DNA from: Burkholderia sp. Bp9142
Lineage (GTDB): Bacteria > Pseudomonadota > Gammaproteobacteria > Burkholderiales > Burkholderiaceae
Direction of reading: 5' to 3'
Assembly (NCBI RefSeq): GCF_003853415.1
Contig: NZ_QTPP01000003.1
Location: forward strand, 62,001 to 126,000
DNA length: 64,000 nt
Positions 37,301 through 46,692 of this stretch are shown here, one piece after another. The translations under genes and the position numbers were made by a program. Within the stretch, counting starts at the first letter, position 1; each line of letters begins with the position of its first letter. The notes beneath the pieces were generated by a model. The model did no database searches, was not told the origin of the DNA, and saw nothing but the letters and a program-made list of their open reading frames with translations.

Positions 37301-39226
37301 ATGAATCCGGCTTTCCTCATTACCGCACTGCTGTGGCTGTCGGTGGCGGGGCTCGCGTTCGCGGTCGCGAAGCGCTCGTCCTACTGGCGTCTCGGGCGCG
37401 CGACCGCACCCGGCTCGTTCGGCGTCGCGAACCTGTTCGCGATCCCGAAGCGCTACTTCGTCGACCTGCACCACGTGGTCGCCCGCGATCCGTACATCGC
37501 GAAGACCCACGTCGCGACCGCCGGCGGCGCGATCGGCGCGATCGCGCTGGTGTTCGTCAACTACGGCCTGGCGATCTACTCGCCGTGGCTCGACAAGCTG
37601 ATCTTCCTCGCGGCGCTCGCGATGCTGGTCGGCGCGGTGTTCGTCTGGCGTCGCCGTGCGGCGAAGGATGTGCCCGCGCGGCTGTCGAAAGGCCCGTGGA
37701 ACACGCTGCCCTGGCTGCTCGGCTCGTTCGCGCTCGGCCTCGTGCTGTTCATGGTGGTGCCGACCGCCGCGATGTCGGGTGCGTTCGCGGTGCTCTGCGC
37801 GCTGCTGATCGGCGTCGGCGCGTTCGCGATGACGTTCGGCGCCGCGAAGGGCGGCCCGATGAAGCATGCGATCGCCGGCCTGCTGCATCTCGCGTTCCAC
37901 CCGCGCCAGGAGCGTTTCGCGGCAACGCGCGAGTCGTTCACCGGCAACGGCACGGCCACGCCGCCGACCGCGCTGAAGCTGCCGGACATCGAGCACGAGG
38001 AGTATGGCGTCGCGAAGCCGGTCGAATTCCGCTGGAACCAGCTGCTGAGCTTCGACGCGTGCGTGCAGTGCGGCAAGTGCGAAGCCGCGTGCCCCGCGTT
38101 CGCATCGGGCCAGCCGTTGAACCCGAAGAAGCTGATCCAGGATCTCGTCGTCGGGATGGCGGGCGGCACCGATGCCGCGTATGCCGGCAGTCCGACGCCG
38201 GGCCTCGCGGTCGGCCAGCATCGCGGCGAGCCGAACGGCCCGATCGTGTCCGGCCTGATCGAGGAACAGACGCTGTGGTCGTGCACGACCTGCCGCGCCT
38301 GCGTGCAGGAGTGCCCGATGCTGATCGAGCACGTCGACGCGATCGTCGACATGCGCCGCAACCGCACGCTGGTGCACGGCACGGTGCCGGGCAAGGGCCA
38401 GGAGGTGCTCGCGAACCTGCGCGAGACCGGCACGATGGGCGGCTACGACACCGCCGCGCGCTACGACTGGTCGGTCGACCTGAACGCGCCCGTCGCGCAA
38501 CCCGGCAAGCCGGTCGACGTGCTGATCGTCGCGGGTGAAGGTGCGTTCGACATGCGTTACCAGCGCACGCTGCGCGCGTTCGTGAAGGTGCTGAACAAGG
38601 CGGGCGTCGACTACGCGGTGCTCGGCGGGACCGAAACCGACACCGGCGACGTCGCACGCCGCCTCGGTGACGAAGCGACGTTCCAGCAGATGGCGAAGCG
38701 CCTGATCGGCACGCTCGGCTCGCTGTCGTACAAGCAGATCGTGACGGCCGACCCGCACGTGATGCACAGCCTGCGCAACGAATACCGCGCGCTCGGGCTG
38801 CGCGTGACGGTCAAGCATCACACGACCTTCCTCGCGGAGCTGGCCGACAGCGGCAAGATCGCGCCGAAGGCCGTCGAAGCGCTGCGCGAGAAGCGCACCA
38901 CGTATCACGACCCGTGCTACCTCGGCCGCTACAACGGCGAGACGGAATCGCCGCGCAAGCTGCTGAAGACGATCGGCATCCAGGTCGTCGAGATGGAGCG
39001 CAACGGCATGCGCGGCCGCTGCTGCGGCGGTGGCGGCGGTGCGCCGCTGACCGACATCCCGGGCAAGCAGCGTATTCCCGACATCCGCATCGCCGACGCG
39101 CGCGCCATCGGTGCGGACGTGGTCGCGGTCGGTTGCCCGAACTGCACGGCGATGCTCGAAGGCGTCGTGGGCCCGCGCCCCGACGTGCTCGACGTGGCCG
39201 AACTCGTTGCCGCCTCGCTGGAGTGA
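37301..39226 (+). CDS. dgcB: DgcB, membrane iron-sulfur subunit
   Basis: 641 residues. Several N-terminal membrane segments (about 2-24, 75-95, 100-117, 136-156, 160-180) precede two ferredoxin clusters. The first is C254-x2-C257-x2-C260-x3-C264 and the second C328-x2-C331-x2-C334-x3-C338. The C-terminal CCG domain includes RCCGGGGGAPLTD. This is the architecture of GlpC/HdrD-like electron-transfer proteins. It should take electrons from DgcA or ETF into the quinone pool. Confidence 0.92.
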   Translation: MNPAFLITALLWLSVAGLAFAVAKRSSYWRLGRATAPGSFGVANLFAIPKRYFVDLHHVVARDPYIAKTHVATAGGAIGAIALVFVNYGLAIYSPWLDKLIFLAALAMLVGAVFVWRRRAAKDVPARLSKGPWNTLPWLLGSFALGLVLFMVVPTAAMSGAFAVLCALLIGVGAFAMTFGAAKGGPMKHAIAGLLHLAFHPRQERFAATRESFTGNGTATPPTALKLPDIEHEEYGVAKPVEFRWNQLLSFDACVQCGKCEAACPAFASGQPLNPKKLIQDLVVGMAGGTDAAYAGSPTPGLAVGQHRGEPNGPIVSGLIEEQTLWSCTTCRACVQECPMLIEHVDAIVDMRRNRTLVHGTVPGKGQEVLANLRETGTMGGYDTAARYDWSVDLNAPVAQPGKPVDVLIVAGEGAFDMRYQRTLRAFVKVLNKAGVDYAVLGGTETDTGDVARRLGDEATFQQMAKRLIGTLGSLSYKQIVTADPHVMHSLRNEYRALGLRVTVKHHTTFLAELADSGKIAPKAVEALREKRTTYHDPCYLGRYNGETESPRKLLKTIGIQVVEMERNGMRGRCCGGGGGAPLTDIPGKQRIPDIRIADARAIGADVVAVGCPNCTAMLEGVVGPRPDVLDVAELVAASLE

Positions 39227-39230
39227 ATCG

Positions 39231-40397
39231 ATGAACACGATCAAACGAATCGATCCGCGCCGGCCGTTCATCATCACGGCCGCGGGCCTGAAGCGCATCA
39301 CGCTCGGCGAGGAAGGCAGCGCCGACGCGAGCGCCGCGCAGTGGTCCGCGCACGGTCATGGCGCCGCCGCGAAGCCGCGCCGCGCGGTGCAGGACCCGAA
39401 GCACGTGATGCTGGTGGTGGCGCACACCGAGCGCGGCGCGCTCGACGACCATGCGCGGCAGGCGATCGCCGCCGCCGCGGTGCTGGCCGACGCGCAGACG
39501 GAAGTCGCGCTGCTGGCATTCGGCGAACTGAAGGATGACGCCGCCGAACTCGGCGTCGACAAGCTGATCGAGCTGGCCGGCTTCGACCGTCGCGCCTTTG
39601 CGCCCGAAAGCGAATTGCAAGCCTTGCAGGCATGCGCCGCGGCGCTCGCGCCGAAGCACGTGTTCGTGCCCGACAACGCAACCGGCGACGGCGATCTCGG
39701 CCGGCGTTACGCGGCGGCCGCCGGCGCGAGCGTCGCGACCCACGTGGTCGAGATCGACGCGAAGCATGTCGGCGCGTATGCGCGGGCCGGCCGTGCGTTC
39801 GCGACGCGCGGATTGCCCGACGTGATCCTGCTCGCGCAGAACGCGGTCGAGCCGAAGCTGCCGTTCGTCGGCGCGGGCGAGCGCCTGGCCGCCGACTTCA
39901 TTCGCCCGGCCGGCGACGCGGCGCAGCCGTATCGCGACCTCGGCCTCGAGGAAATCGATGCGGCGCAGGTCGCGCTGGAGGAAGCCGACTTCATCGTGTC
40001 GGCCGGCAACGGCGTGTCCGACATCGGCGCGTTCGAGCAACTCGCCGGCGCATTCGGCGCGGCGATCGGCGCGAGCCGCGTCGCGGTCGACAACGGCCAC
40101 TTCACGCGCGACAAGCAGGTGGGCGCGACCGGCAAGACGGTCGAGGCCAGCGTGTACATCGCGTTCGGCATCTCGGGCGCGGTGCAGCACCTGCAGGGGA
40201 TCAAGGACTGCCGCCACGTGATCGCGGTCAACCTCGACGGCAGCGCGCCGATCGCGAAGCGCGCGAACCTGACGGTGGTGGGCGACGCGCAGGCGACGAT
40301 CGCCGCGCTGATCGAACAGGTGCAGGCCGCGCGCGCGTCGCGCGGACAATCGTCGACCGCGGTCGGCACCCGTGAAACCGAAGGAGTCGCAGCATGA
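39231..40397 (+). CDS. etfA: electron transfer flavoprotein alpha subunit
   Basis: 388 residues. The C-terminal FAD-binding ETF-alpha signature is clear: LAGAFGAAIGASRVAVDNG, QVGATGKTVEASVYIAFGISGAVQHL and AINLDG-like VAVNLDGSAPIAKRA. A roughly 70-residue N-terminal extension (MNTIKRIDPRRPFIITAAG) precedes the usual start of the fold, which marks the dgc-linked type rather than the fatty-acid ETF. It starts 5 bp after dgcB and overlaps etfB by ATGA. Confidence 0.92.
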   Translation: MNTIKRIDPRRPFIITAAGLKRITLGEEGSADASAAQWSAHGHGAAAKPRRAVQDPKHVMLVVAHTERGALDDHARQAIAAAAVLADAQTEVALLAFGELKDDAAELGVDKLIELAGFDRRAFAPESELQALQACAAALAPKHVFVPDNATGDGDLGRRYAAAAGASVATHVVEIDAKHVGAYARAGRAFATRGLPDVILLAQNAVEPKLPFVGAGERLAADFIRPAGDAAQPYRDLGLEEIDAAQVALEEADFIVSAGNGVSDIGAFEQLAGAFGAAIGASRVAVDNGHFTRDKQVGATGKTVEASVYIAFGISGAVQHLQGIKDCRHVIAVNLDGSAPIAKRANLTVVGDAQATIAALIEQVQAARASRGQSSTAVGTRETEGVAA

Positions 40398-41179
40398 ACG
40401 CCCCCCGCCAGTTGCAACGCATCGCGGTGCTCGTGTCCGTGGGCCGGCACCCGGTCAGCGGCACCGCGCGCTACAGCCGCAATGACGCGGCCGCGCTCGA
40501 GGCCGGCCGCCAGCTCGCGGAGAAGCATCGCGCGCAGCTCGACGTGATCCATGCGGGCGACCCCGCCAATGAAGCGCTTGCCGAATACCTCGCGCTCGGC
40601 GCACGGCAGGTCGAGGTGCTGGCCTGCCGCGACGGCGACGATGCCGTGCACGCACTCGCCGCGCGCGTCGAAGGGTACGACCTGGTGCTGACCGGCACCC
40701 GCGCCGAAGGCGCGTACGACACCGGGATGCTGCCGTATCGCGTCGCCGCGACGCTCGGCTATCCGCTCGTCGGCTCGGCCGTCGACGTGACGGTCGACGG
40801 CGGCCGAGCGGCGGTCCGGCAATTCTTGCCGAAAGGGCTGCGGCGGCGCGTCGACGCGGCGCTGCCGGCCGTCGTCGCGGTCCATCCGCTCGCCAACGTG
40901 GCGCCGCGCTACGCGTATGCGCGGCTGCGGGCCGGCGCGATCCGCCCGGCGCTCACGTCGACCGGCGCGGATGCCGATGCGGCTGCCTGGAAGGTCGGCC
41001 CGATCGAGCGTAAACCCGTAAAACTGGTCGCCGCCGAGAAGCGTTCCGGGCATGCCCGGATGCTGTCGGCGACGACGACCGAAAGCCGCGGCGGCAACGT
41101 CGTAAATGAAGGGAGTTCAGTCGAAAAAGCACAAGTGATCCTCGCGTATTTGCGCGAGCATCAGCTCATCGACTACTGA
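40394..41179 (+). CDS. etfB: electron transfer flavoprotein beta subunit
   Basis: 261 residues. ETF-beta features are seen (RIAVLVSVGRHP, LVLTGTRAEGAYDTGMLPYRVAATLGYPLVGS). The AMP-binding segment is more diverged than in fatty-acid ETFs, and the last 50 residues (..GSSVEKAQVILAYLREHQLIDY) form the arm that reaches partner dehydrogenases. It is the fourth gene of the tight dgcA-dgcB-etfA-etfB block. The partner is very likely DgcA/DgcB. Confidence 0.9.
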   Translation: MNAPRQLQRIAVLVSVGRHPVSGTARYSRNDAAALEAGRQLAEKHRAQLDVIHAGDPANEALAEYLALGARQVEVLACRDGDDAVHALAARVEGYDLVLTGTRAEGAYDTGMLPYRVAATLGYPLVGSAVDVTVDGGRAAVRQFLPKGLRRRVDAALPAVVAVHPLANVAPRYAYARLRAGAIRPALTSTGADADAAAWKVGPIERKPVKLVAAEKRSGHARMLSATTTESRGGNVVNEGSSVEKAQVILAYLREHQLIDY

Positions 41180-41231
41180 TGTTGATGCCTGTCGGCAACC
41201 ACACTGGGATGCAAGGAATCCGGAGCAAACG

Positions 41232-42473
41232 ATGAAAGTATCGGCAGACATTCGTGCACTGATCGAGCGACGCAAGGAAGGCCATAGCCTCGAGGCGCCG
41301 TTCTATACGAGCGAGGACATCTTCGCCCTCGACATGGAGGCGATTTTCCGCCAGCACTGGATCCAGGTCGCGGTCGAACCGGACGTTCCCGAGCCGGGCG
41401 ACTACGTGACCGTGGAACTGGGCAGCGACTCGATCCTGATCGTGCGCGACGATGACATGGAAATCCGCGCGTTCCACAACGTGTGCCGCCACCGCGGCGC
41501 GCGCCTGTGCAACGAGGATAAAGGCTCGGTGGGCAACATCGTGTGCCCGTACCACAGCTGGACCTACAACCTGACCGGCCAGCTGATGTTCGCCGAGCAC
41601 ATGGGCGAGCAGTTCGACCGCTGCAAGCACAGCCTGAAGTCGGTGCACGTGCAGAACCTCGCGGGCCTGATCTTCGTCTGCCTCGCCGAGGAGCCGCCGG
41701 TCGATTTCGCGCAGCTGCGCGCCGAGATGGAGCCGTACCTGCTGCCGCACGATCTGCCGAACGCGAAGATCGCCGCGCAGGTCGACATCATCGAGGAAGG
41801 CAACTGGAAGCTCACGATGGAGAACAACCGCGAGTGCTATCACTGCGTCGCGAACCATCCGGAGCTGACGATCTCGCTGTACGAATACGGCTTCGGCTAC
41901 CAGCGCTCCGACGCGAACGCCGAAGGCATGGACGCGTTCGCGGAAACCTGCGTGCGCCGCGGCAAGGAGTGGGCCGAGATGGGCCTGCCGTCCGCCGAAA
42001 TCGAGAAGCTGAGCGACGTGACGGGCTTCCGCACGCAGCGCCTGCCGCTCGACCGCCACGGCGAATCGCAGACGCTCGACGCGAAGGTCGCATCGAAGAA
42101 GCTGCTCGGCCAGTTCGACCAGGCCGACCTCGGCGGCCTGTCGTTCTGGACGCAGCCGAACTCGTGGCACCACTTCATGAGCGATCACATCGTGACGTTC
42201 TCGGTGATTCCGCTGTCGGCCGGCAAGACGCTGGTGCGCACCAAGTGGCTCGTGCACAAGGACGCGAAGGAAGGCATCGACTACGACGTGAAGAACCTCA
42301 CGGCCGTGTGGAACGCGACCAACGACCAGGATCGCGCGCTCGTCGAGTTCTCGCAGCGCGGCGCGACCAGCAGCGCGTACGAGCCGGGCCCGTATTCGCC
42401 GTACACGGAAGGTCTCGTCGAAAAATTCTCGGCCTGGTACATCGGCCGGCTCGCCGAAAAAATCGGCGTGTAG
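41232..42473 (+). CDS. gbcA: glycine betaine monooxygenase, Rieske subunit
   Basis: 413 residues. The Rieske 2Fe-2S motif is C85-x-H87 (CRHRG) and C105-x2-H108 (CPYHSW). The mononuclear iron site has H204 and H209 in NRECYHCVANHPE. This ring-hydroxylating-type oxygenase demethylates glycine betaine to dimethylglycine and formaldehyde, with electrons from GbcB. A single TGTCGG sits 42 bp before its ATG. Confidence 0.94.
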   Translation: MKVSADIRALIERRKEGHSLEAPFYTSEDIFALDMEAIFRQHWIQVAVEPDVPEPGDYVTVELGSDSILIVRDDDMEIRAFHNVCRHRGARLCNEDKGSVGNIVCPYHSWTYNLTGQLMFAEHMGEQFDRCKHSLKSVHVQNLAGLIFVCLAEEPPVDFAQLRAEMEPYLLPHDLPNAKIAAQVDIIEEGNWKLTMENNRECYHCVANHPELTISLYEYGFGYQRSDANAEGMDAFAETCVRRGKEWAEMGLPSAEIEKLSDVTGFRTQRLPLDRHGESQTLDAKVASKKLLGQFDQADLGGLSFWTQPNSWHHFMSDHIVTFSVIPLSAGKTLVRTKWLVHKDAKEGIDYDVKNLTAVWNATNDQDRALVEFSQRGATSSAYEPGPYSPYTEGLVEKFSAWYIGRLAEKIGV

Positions 42474-42502
42474 TACTTAGCAGCGAACAAGCGGAGCAAG
42501 AC

Positions 42503-43651
42503 ATGATGCGAGATGCGGCCCATTTCGAGCCGGCGGACAGCCGGGTGACGCACCCGGCGTTCTGGAGCGCGCTGCCGGAGCGCTGGACGAGCGACGTCGA
42601 GGAAACGCTGGTGTGCTGCCACGTTCGGCAGGAAACCCACGACGTGAAGAGCTTCTTCTTCCGTTCGCCGCAAGGCCGTGCATTCTCGTTCGAGCCCGGG
42701 CAGTTCATCACGCTCGAACTCGACATCGAAGGCGAGACGATCAACCGGTGCTACACGATCTCGTCGTCACCGGCGCGGCCGCACACGATCTCGATCACGG
42801 TCAAGCGCGTGCCGGGCGGCAAGGTGTCGAACTGGCTGCACGACAACCTGCAGCCGGGCGCGTCGGTTCGCGTGCTCGGCCCGGCCGGCGAATTCACGTG
42901 CGCGCGGCATCCGGCGCGCAAGTACCTGTTCCTGTCGGCCGGCTCGGGCGTCACGCCGCTGATGTCGATGAGCCGCGCGCACCATGATCTCGCCGAGGAT
43001 CGCGACATCCTGTTCGTGCACAGCGCACGCACGCCGGACGACATCATCTTCGCGCGCGAGCTCGACCTGATCGCGTCGAACCATACGAACTTCCGCACGT
43101 CGTTCGTCGTCGAGCGCGTCGGTGCGCGCACCAACTGGCCGGGCGTCACGGGCTTCCTGACGCTGCCGCTGCTGAAGCTGATCGCACCGGACTTCATGGA
43201 ACGCGAGATCTTCACGTGCGGCCCCGCGCCGTACATGAAGGCCGTGCGCGACCTGCTCGACGAAGCCGGCTTCGACCGCAAGCAGTATCACGAGGAAAGC
43301 TTCTCGTTCGAAACGCTCGCGCAGACCGCGAGCGACGACGTGCTCGCCGAACTCGTGCCGGCGGCCAACGACGGCGACGTCGCGACGAAGCAGTACACGG
43401 TCAGCTTCGCGAAGAGCAACCGCGAGATTGCGTGCGGCTCCGGGCAGCACGTGCTCGATGCGGCGCGCCAGTCGGGTGTGCGGCTGCCCGCGTCGTGCAC
43501 GCAGGGCATGTGCGGCACCTGCAAGGTGAAGCTCGTGTCGGGGCAGGTGGAGATGAAGCACAACGGCGGCATCCGCCAGCGCGAGATCGATCAGGGCATG
43601 GTGCTGCTGTGTTGCAGCAAGCCGCTGTCGGACCTCGTGATCGACAAGTAG
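42503..43651 (+). CDS. gbcB: glycine betaine monooxygenase, reductase subunit
   Basis: 382 residues from the first of two adjacent ATGs, with GGAG upstream. The FAD-binding part (RCYTISSSPA), NAD-binding part (SAGSGVTPLMSM, FTCGPAPYMKAV) and C-terminal plant-type ferredoxin domain (CTQGMCGTCKVKL ... LCCSKPL, four cysteines) occur in that order. It passes NADH electrons to GbcA, 29 bp upstream. Confidence 0.94.
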   Translation: MMRDAAHFEPADSRVTHPAFWSALPERWTSDVEETLVCCHVRQETHDVKSFFFRSPQGRAFSFEPGQFITLELDIEGETINRCYTISSSPARPHTISITVKRVPGGKVSNWLHDNLQPGASVRVLGPAGEFTCARHPARKYLFLSAGSGVTPLMSMSRAHHDLAEDRDILFVHSARTPDDIIFARELDLIASNHTNFRTSFVVERVGARTNWPGVTGFLTLPLLKLIAPDFMEREIFTCGPAPYMKAVRDLLDEAGFDRKQYHEESFSFETLAQTASDDVLAELVPAANDGDVATKQYTVSFAKSNREIACGSGQHVLDAARQSGVRLPASCTQGMCGTCKVKLVSGQVEMKHNGGIRQREIDQGMVLLCCSKPLSDLVIDK

Positions 43652-43669
43652 TCGAAGCAAGCCATTGGC

Positions 43670-43694
43670 TGTCCGGGTGCGTCGCGTCCGGACA
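43670..43694. promoter_or_regulatory. inverted repeat TGTCCGG before binding-protein gene
   Basis: tgtccgg (43670-43676) and ccggaca (43688-43694) form a perfect 7-bp dyad with an 11-bp spacer, 92 bp before the ATG at 43786. It could be a regulator site for the betaine-binding protein gene or a weak hairpin ending gbcAB; it has no T-run. Confidence 0.4.
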
Positions 43695-43785
43695 AGCATC
43701 CGTCGGAAAACAACGATACCGCGGATTTGTGGTTGAAGAACCTAGAGAGGCAACGCGCGGTTAGCGCATATCAAGGAGATCGACC

Positions 43786-44649
43786 ATGAAGTTGTTCGGA
43801 AAGCTGTTGTGGACCGGCGCACTGTCGGCAATGGTGGCACTGAGTGCGTCGGCACTCGCGGATACGAAGCCGACGCTGAAGATCGGCTATGTAGAAGGCT
43901 GGGACGACAGCGTCGCGACGTCGAACGTCGCCGCGCGCATCATCGAGAAGAAGCTCGGCTACCAGGTGCAACTCGTGCCGGTCGCGGCCGGCGTGATGTG
44001 GCAGGGCGTCGCGCGCGGCGACCTCGATGCGACGCTGTCCGCGTGGCTGCCGGTCACGCACGGTTCGTACTGGGACCAGTACAAGGCCAAGGTCGTCGAT
44101 CTCGGCGCGAACTTCAACGACGCGAAGATCGGCCTGATCGTGCCGGCCTACGTGAAGGCGAAGAGCATCGATGACCTGAACGCGGAGAAGGCCGACTTCG
44201 GCGGCCGCATCGTCGGGATCGACGCCGGTGCCGGCGTGATGCGCAAGGCCGACGAGGCGATCAAGAGCTACGGCCTCAGCTACTCGCTGATGCCGAGTTC
44301 GGGTAGCGCGATGACGGCGGAACTGGCGCGTTCGGTCAACGCGAACAAGCCGGTGATCGTCACTGGCTGGGCACCGCACTGGATGTTCGCGAAATGGAAG
44401 CTGCGCTTCCTCGAGGATCCGAAGAAGGTGTTCGGCGGTGCGGAGCACGTCGACAGCGTCGCGAATCCGGGCCTCGAAACGAAGGCGAAGCCGGTGGTCG
44501 TGTTCCTGAAGAAATTCCAGTGGAAGCCGGGCGAGATCGACAGCGTGATGCTGGCGATCCAGAACGGCTCGAAGCCGGAAGCGGCCGCGGATGCATGGAT
44601 TGCAGCGCATGCAGACCGTGTGAATGCGTGGACTGAAGGCGCACAATAA
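43786..44649 (+). CDS. glycine betaine/choline-type ABC substrate-binding protein
   Basis: 287 residues. The signal peptide ends around ASALA-DTKP. This is the OpuAC/ProX fold with tryptophans suited to a quaternary-amine cage (EGWDDS, GVMWQG, LSAWLPVTHGSYW, GWAPHWMF). No permease or ATPase gene is adjacent, so it must dock on a transporter encoded elsewhere, as CaiX and BetX do with CbcWV in Pseudomonas. A ligand of betaine, carnitine or choline cannot be separated by eye. Confidence 0.85.
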   Translation: MKLFGKLLWTGALSAMVALSASALADTKPTLKIGYVEGWDDSVATSNVAARIIEKKLGYQVQLVPVAAGVMWQGVARGDLDATLSAWLPVTHGSYWDQYKAKVVDLGANFNDAKIGLIVPAYVKAKSIDDLNAEKADFGGRIVGIDAGAGVMRKADEAIKSYGLSYSLMPSSGSAMTAELARSVNANKPVIVTGWAPHWMFAKWKLRFLEDPKKVFGGAEHVDSVANPGLETKAKPVVVFLKKFQWKPGEIDSVMLAIQNGSKPEAAADAWIAAHADRVNAWTEGAQ

Positions 44650-44829
44650 GCCCGCGGCGATTCGCCGCAATAAATAGATGACGAGACAGTCCGGGAAAGG
44701 TTGGAAGGAGTGCGAAATAATCGCACTGCGACACGGCCTTATCCCGGAATTATTTTTTTGATTCTGCAAGAAGGCACGTAAGTTGTTACACTAGCGCCCT
44801 TGTGCGGAGTCATCTGCTTTGCATCGGAC

Positions 44830-44857
44830 CAGAGTAAGCGCTGAAGCGCTAACTCTG
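44830..44857 (+). other. leader hairpin before APC permease
   Basis: cagagtaagcgc (44830-44841) pairs with gcgctaactctg (44846-44857) with one mismatch and loop TGAA. It lies just before the GAGGAGG ribosome-binding site of the gene at 44876. It may stabilise or gate the transcript. Confidence 0.4.
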
Positions 44858-44875
44858 ATCGAGAGGAGGAATTGG

Positions 44876-46531
44876 ATGAGTCAAGCAGGACTGCGTGCAA
44901 ATCGCACCAGTGATGTCGAGGCAACCATCTCACATGATTCGACGGGCCACACGCTGCATCGTGGCCTGACTTGGAAAGACGCATTCTGGGTAACGAGCGG
45001 TGTGCCGGCAGGCGTGCTGTTCACGATCGGCGGCGTATGCGCGACGATCGGCCAGCCCGCGTGGGCGATCTGGATCGCCGCGATCACGATGGGGCTGATT
45101 CAAAGCGCGACTTATGCGGAAATATCGGGGCTATTTCCTCATAAATCGGGTGGCGCGTCGGTGTATGGCGCGATCGGCTGGGTCCGTTACAGCAAGCTGA
45201 TTGCCCCGGTTTCCGTGTGGTGCAACTGGCTCGCGTGGTCGCCGATGCTCGCGCTCGGCTGCGGCCTCGCGGCGAGCTATGCACTCACGAGTCTCTTTCC
45301 CGCCGACGCGGCGGTGCTGCAGTGGCAGCTCAAGGTTGCGGATCTCGGTTTCATCAAGCCCGGTCTGTCGCTGCGAATCAACGCGATCTTCATCATCGCG
45401 ACGATTCTGCTTCTCATCACGTTCAAGCTTCAGCACAGCGGCGCGTCGAAGGCTGCGCGCACGCAGCGCATTCTCGGCATCGCATCGCTCACGCCGCTCC
45501 TGATCGTCGGCATCGTGCCGTTCGTCACCGGCGACGTGCCGATGTCGAACCTGCTTCCGCTGCTGCCGCTCGGTCACGATGCGCACGGCAACCTCACGGC
45601 CGCGACGTTCGGCTCGTGGAACGGGCAGGGCGTCACGATGGCGCTCGGCGCGATGTTCATGGCCGGCTGGGCGTCATACGGTTTCGAGACGGCTGTCTGC
45701 TACACGCGTGAGTTCCGCGATCCGCGTCGCGACACCGCGAAGGCGATCTTCTGGTCGGGGGCGCTGTGTCTCGTCGTGATGACGCTCGTGCCGATGGCGT
45801 TCCAGGGCGCGCTCGGCACGCAGGCGATGCTCGATCCGGCGATCGGCGACGGCACCGGCGTTGCGGCCGCGATGGCGAAGATCGTCGGCGGAGGCGCATG
45901 GGTCGCGAATGCGGTCATCGTGATGCTGATGCTGTCGATCCTGCTGATCGTGATGACGTCGATGATGGGTTCGTCGCGCACGCTGTACCAGGCCTCGGTC
46001 GACGGCTGGCTGCCGAAGTACCTGTCGCACGTGAACGAGCACGGCTCGCCCACGCGCGCGATGTGGACCGATCTCGGCTTCAACCTCGTGTTGCTGATGA
46101 TGTCGGACTACATGACGGTGCTGTCGATCTCGAACGTCTGCTACATGCTGTTCGTGTTCCTGAATCTTCAGTCGGGCTGGATCCACCGGATGGATCGCGG
46201 CAACTGGGATCGGCCGTTCCGCTGCCCGACCTGGCTGCTCGTCGCGGGTTCGATCTGCGGCTACGCGAACCTCGTCTATGTCGGCGCGGGCGCGAACCTG
46301 CAGGGCGAAGGCACGCTGCGCAACGGGCTGATCGCGATGCTGCTGATCGTGCCGGTGTTCCTGTATCGCCACTACTGGCAGGATCGCGGCCGTTTCCCCG
46401 CGCAGATGCAGCGCGACATGGAACTCGAGGTGCCGAAGCGCGCGAGGTGGCTGAACCTGATGCCGTATGCGGCGCTGATCGGGGCCGGGCTCACGATCTG
46501 GCTGTCGTACTACTTCGCGTGGGTGAGGTAA
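44876..46531 (+). CDS. APC-superfamily amino acid/amine permease
   Basis: 551 residues, start chosen by GAGGAGG in front of the ATG at 44876; about 12 membrane segments. FWVTSGVPAGVLFTIGG carries the TM1 glycine break of APC carriers. AEISGLFPHKSGGASVYGAIGW matches the TM2-TM3 consensus E-x-x-x-x-P-x-x-GG. ASYGFETAVCYTREFRDPRRD matches the TM6-loop consensus. Placed between the betaine-binding protein and purU, it may import a methylated amine or amino acid of the pathway. The family is certain, the substrate not. Confidence 0.87.
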   Translation: MSQAGLRANRTSDVEATISHDSTGHTLHRGLTWKDAFWVTSGVPAGVLFTIGGVCATIGQPAWAIWIAAITMGLIQSATYAEISGLFPHKSGGASVYGAIGWVRYSKLIAPVSVWCNWLAWSPMLALGCGLAASYALTSLFPADAAVLQWQLKVADLGFIKPGLSLRINAIFIIATILLLITFKLQHSGASKAARTQRILGIASLTPLLIVGIVPFVTGDVPMSNLLPLLPLGHDAHGNLTAATFGSWNGQGVTMALGAMFMAGWASYGFETAVCYTREFRDPRRDTAKAIFWSGALCLVVMTLVPMAFQGALGTQAMLDPAIGDGTGVAAAMAKIVGGGAWVANAVIVMLMLSILLIVMTSMMGSSRTLYQASVDGWLPKYLSHVNEHGSPTRAMWTDLGFNLVLLMMSDYMTVLSISNVCYMLFVFLNLQSGWIHRMDRGNWDRPFRCPTWLLVAGSICGYANLVYVGAGANLQGEGTLRNGLIAMLLIVPVFLYRHYWQDRGRFPAQMQRDMELEVPKRARWLNLMPYAALIGAGLTIWLSYYFAWVR

Positions 46532-46616
46532 GCGGCTGACCGCGGCACGCGCCGTGCGCGACGAATCCGGACACCGCACCCGGGGCCGTCGTGCGAAGCG
46601 TCGAACGGCAAGCGAT

Positions 46617-46652
46617 AAAAAACCGACCGGCGAGTGCCGGTCGGTTTTTTTT
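46617..46652. terminator. bidirectional terminator, APC permease/purU
   Basis: aaaccgaccgg/ccggtcggttt with a 6-base loop CGAGTG is flanked by A6 on the left and T8 on the right. It sits between convergent genes and can end both. Confidence 0.9.
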
Positions 46653-46692
46653 GCTGCTTGGCGAACCCGTGCGGGGAGAGCGCGCGACGCGC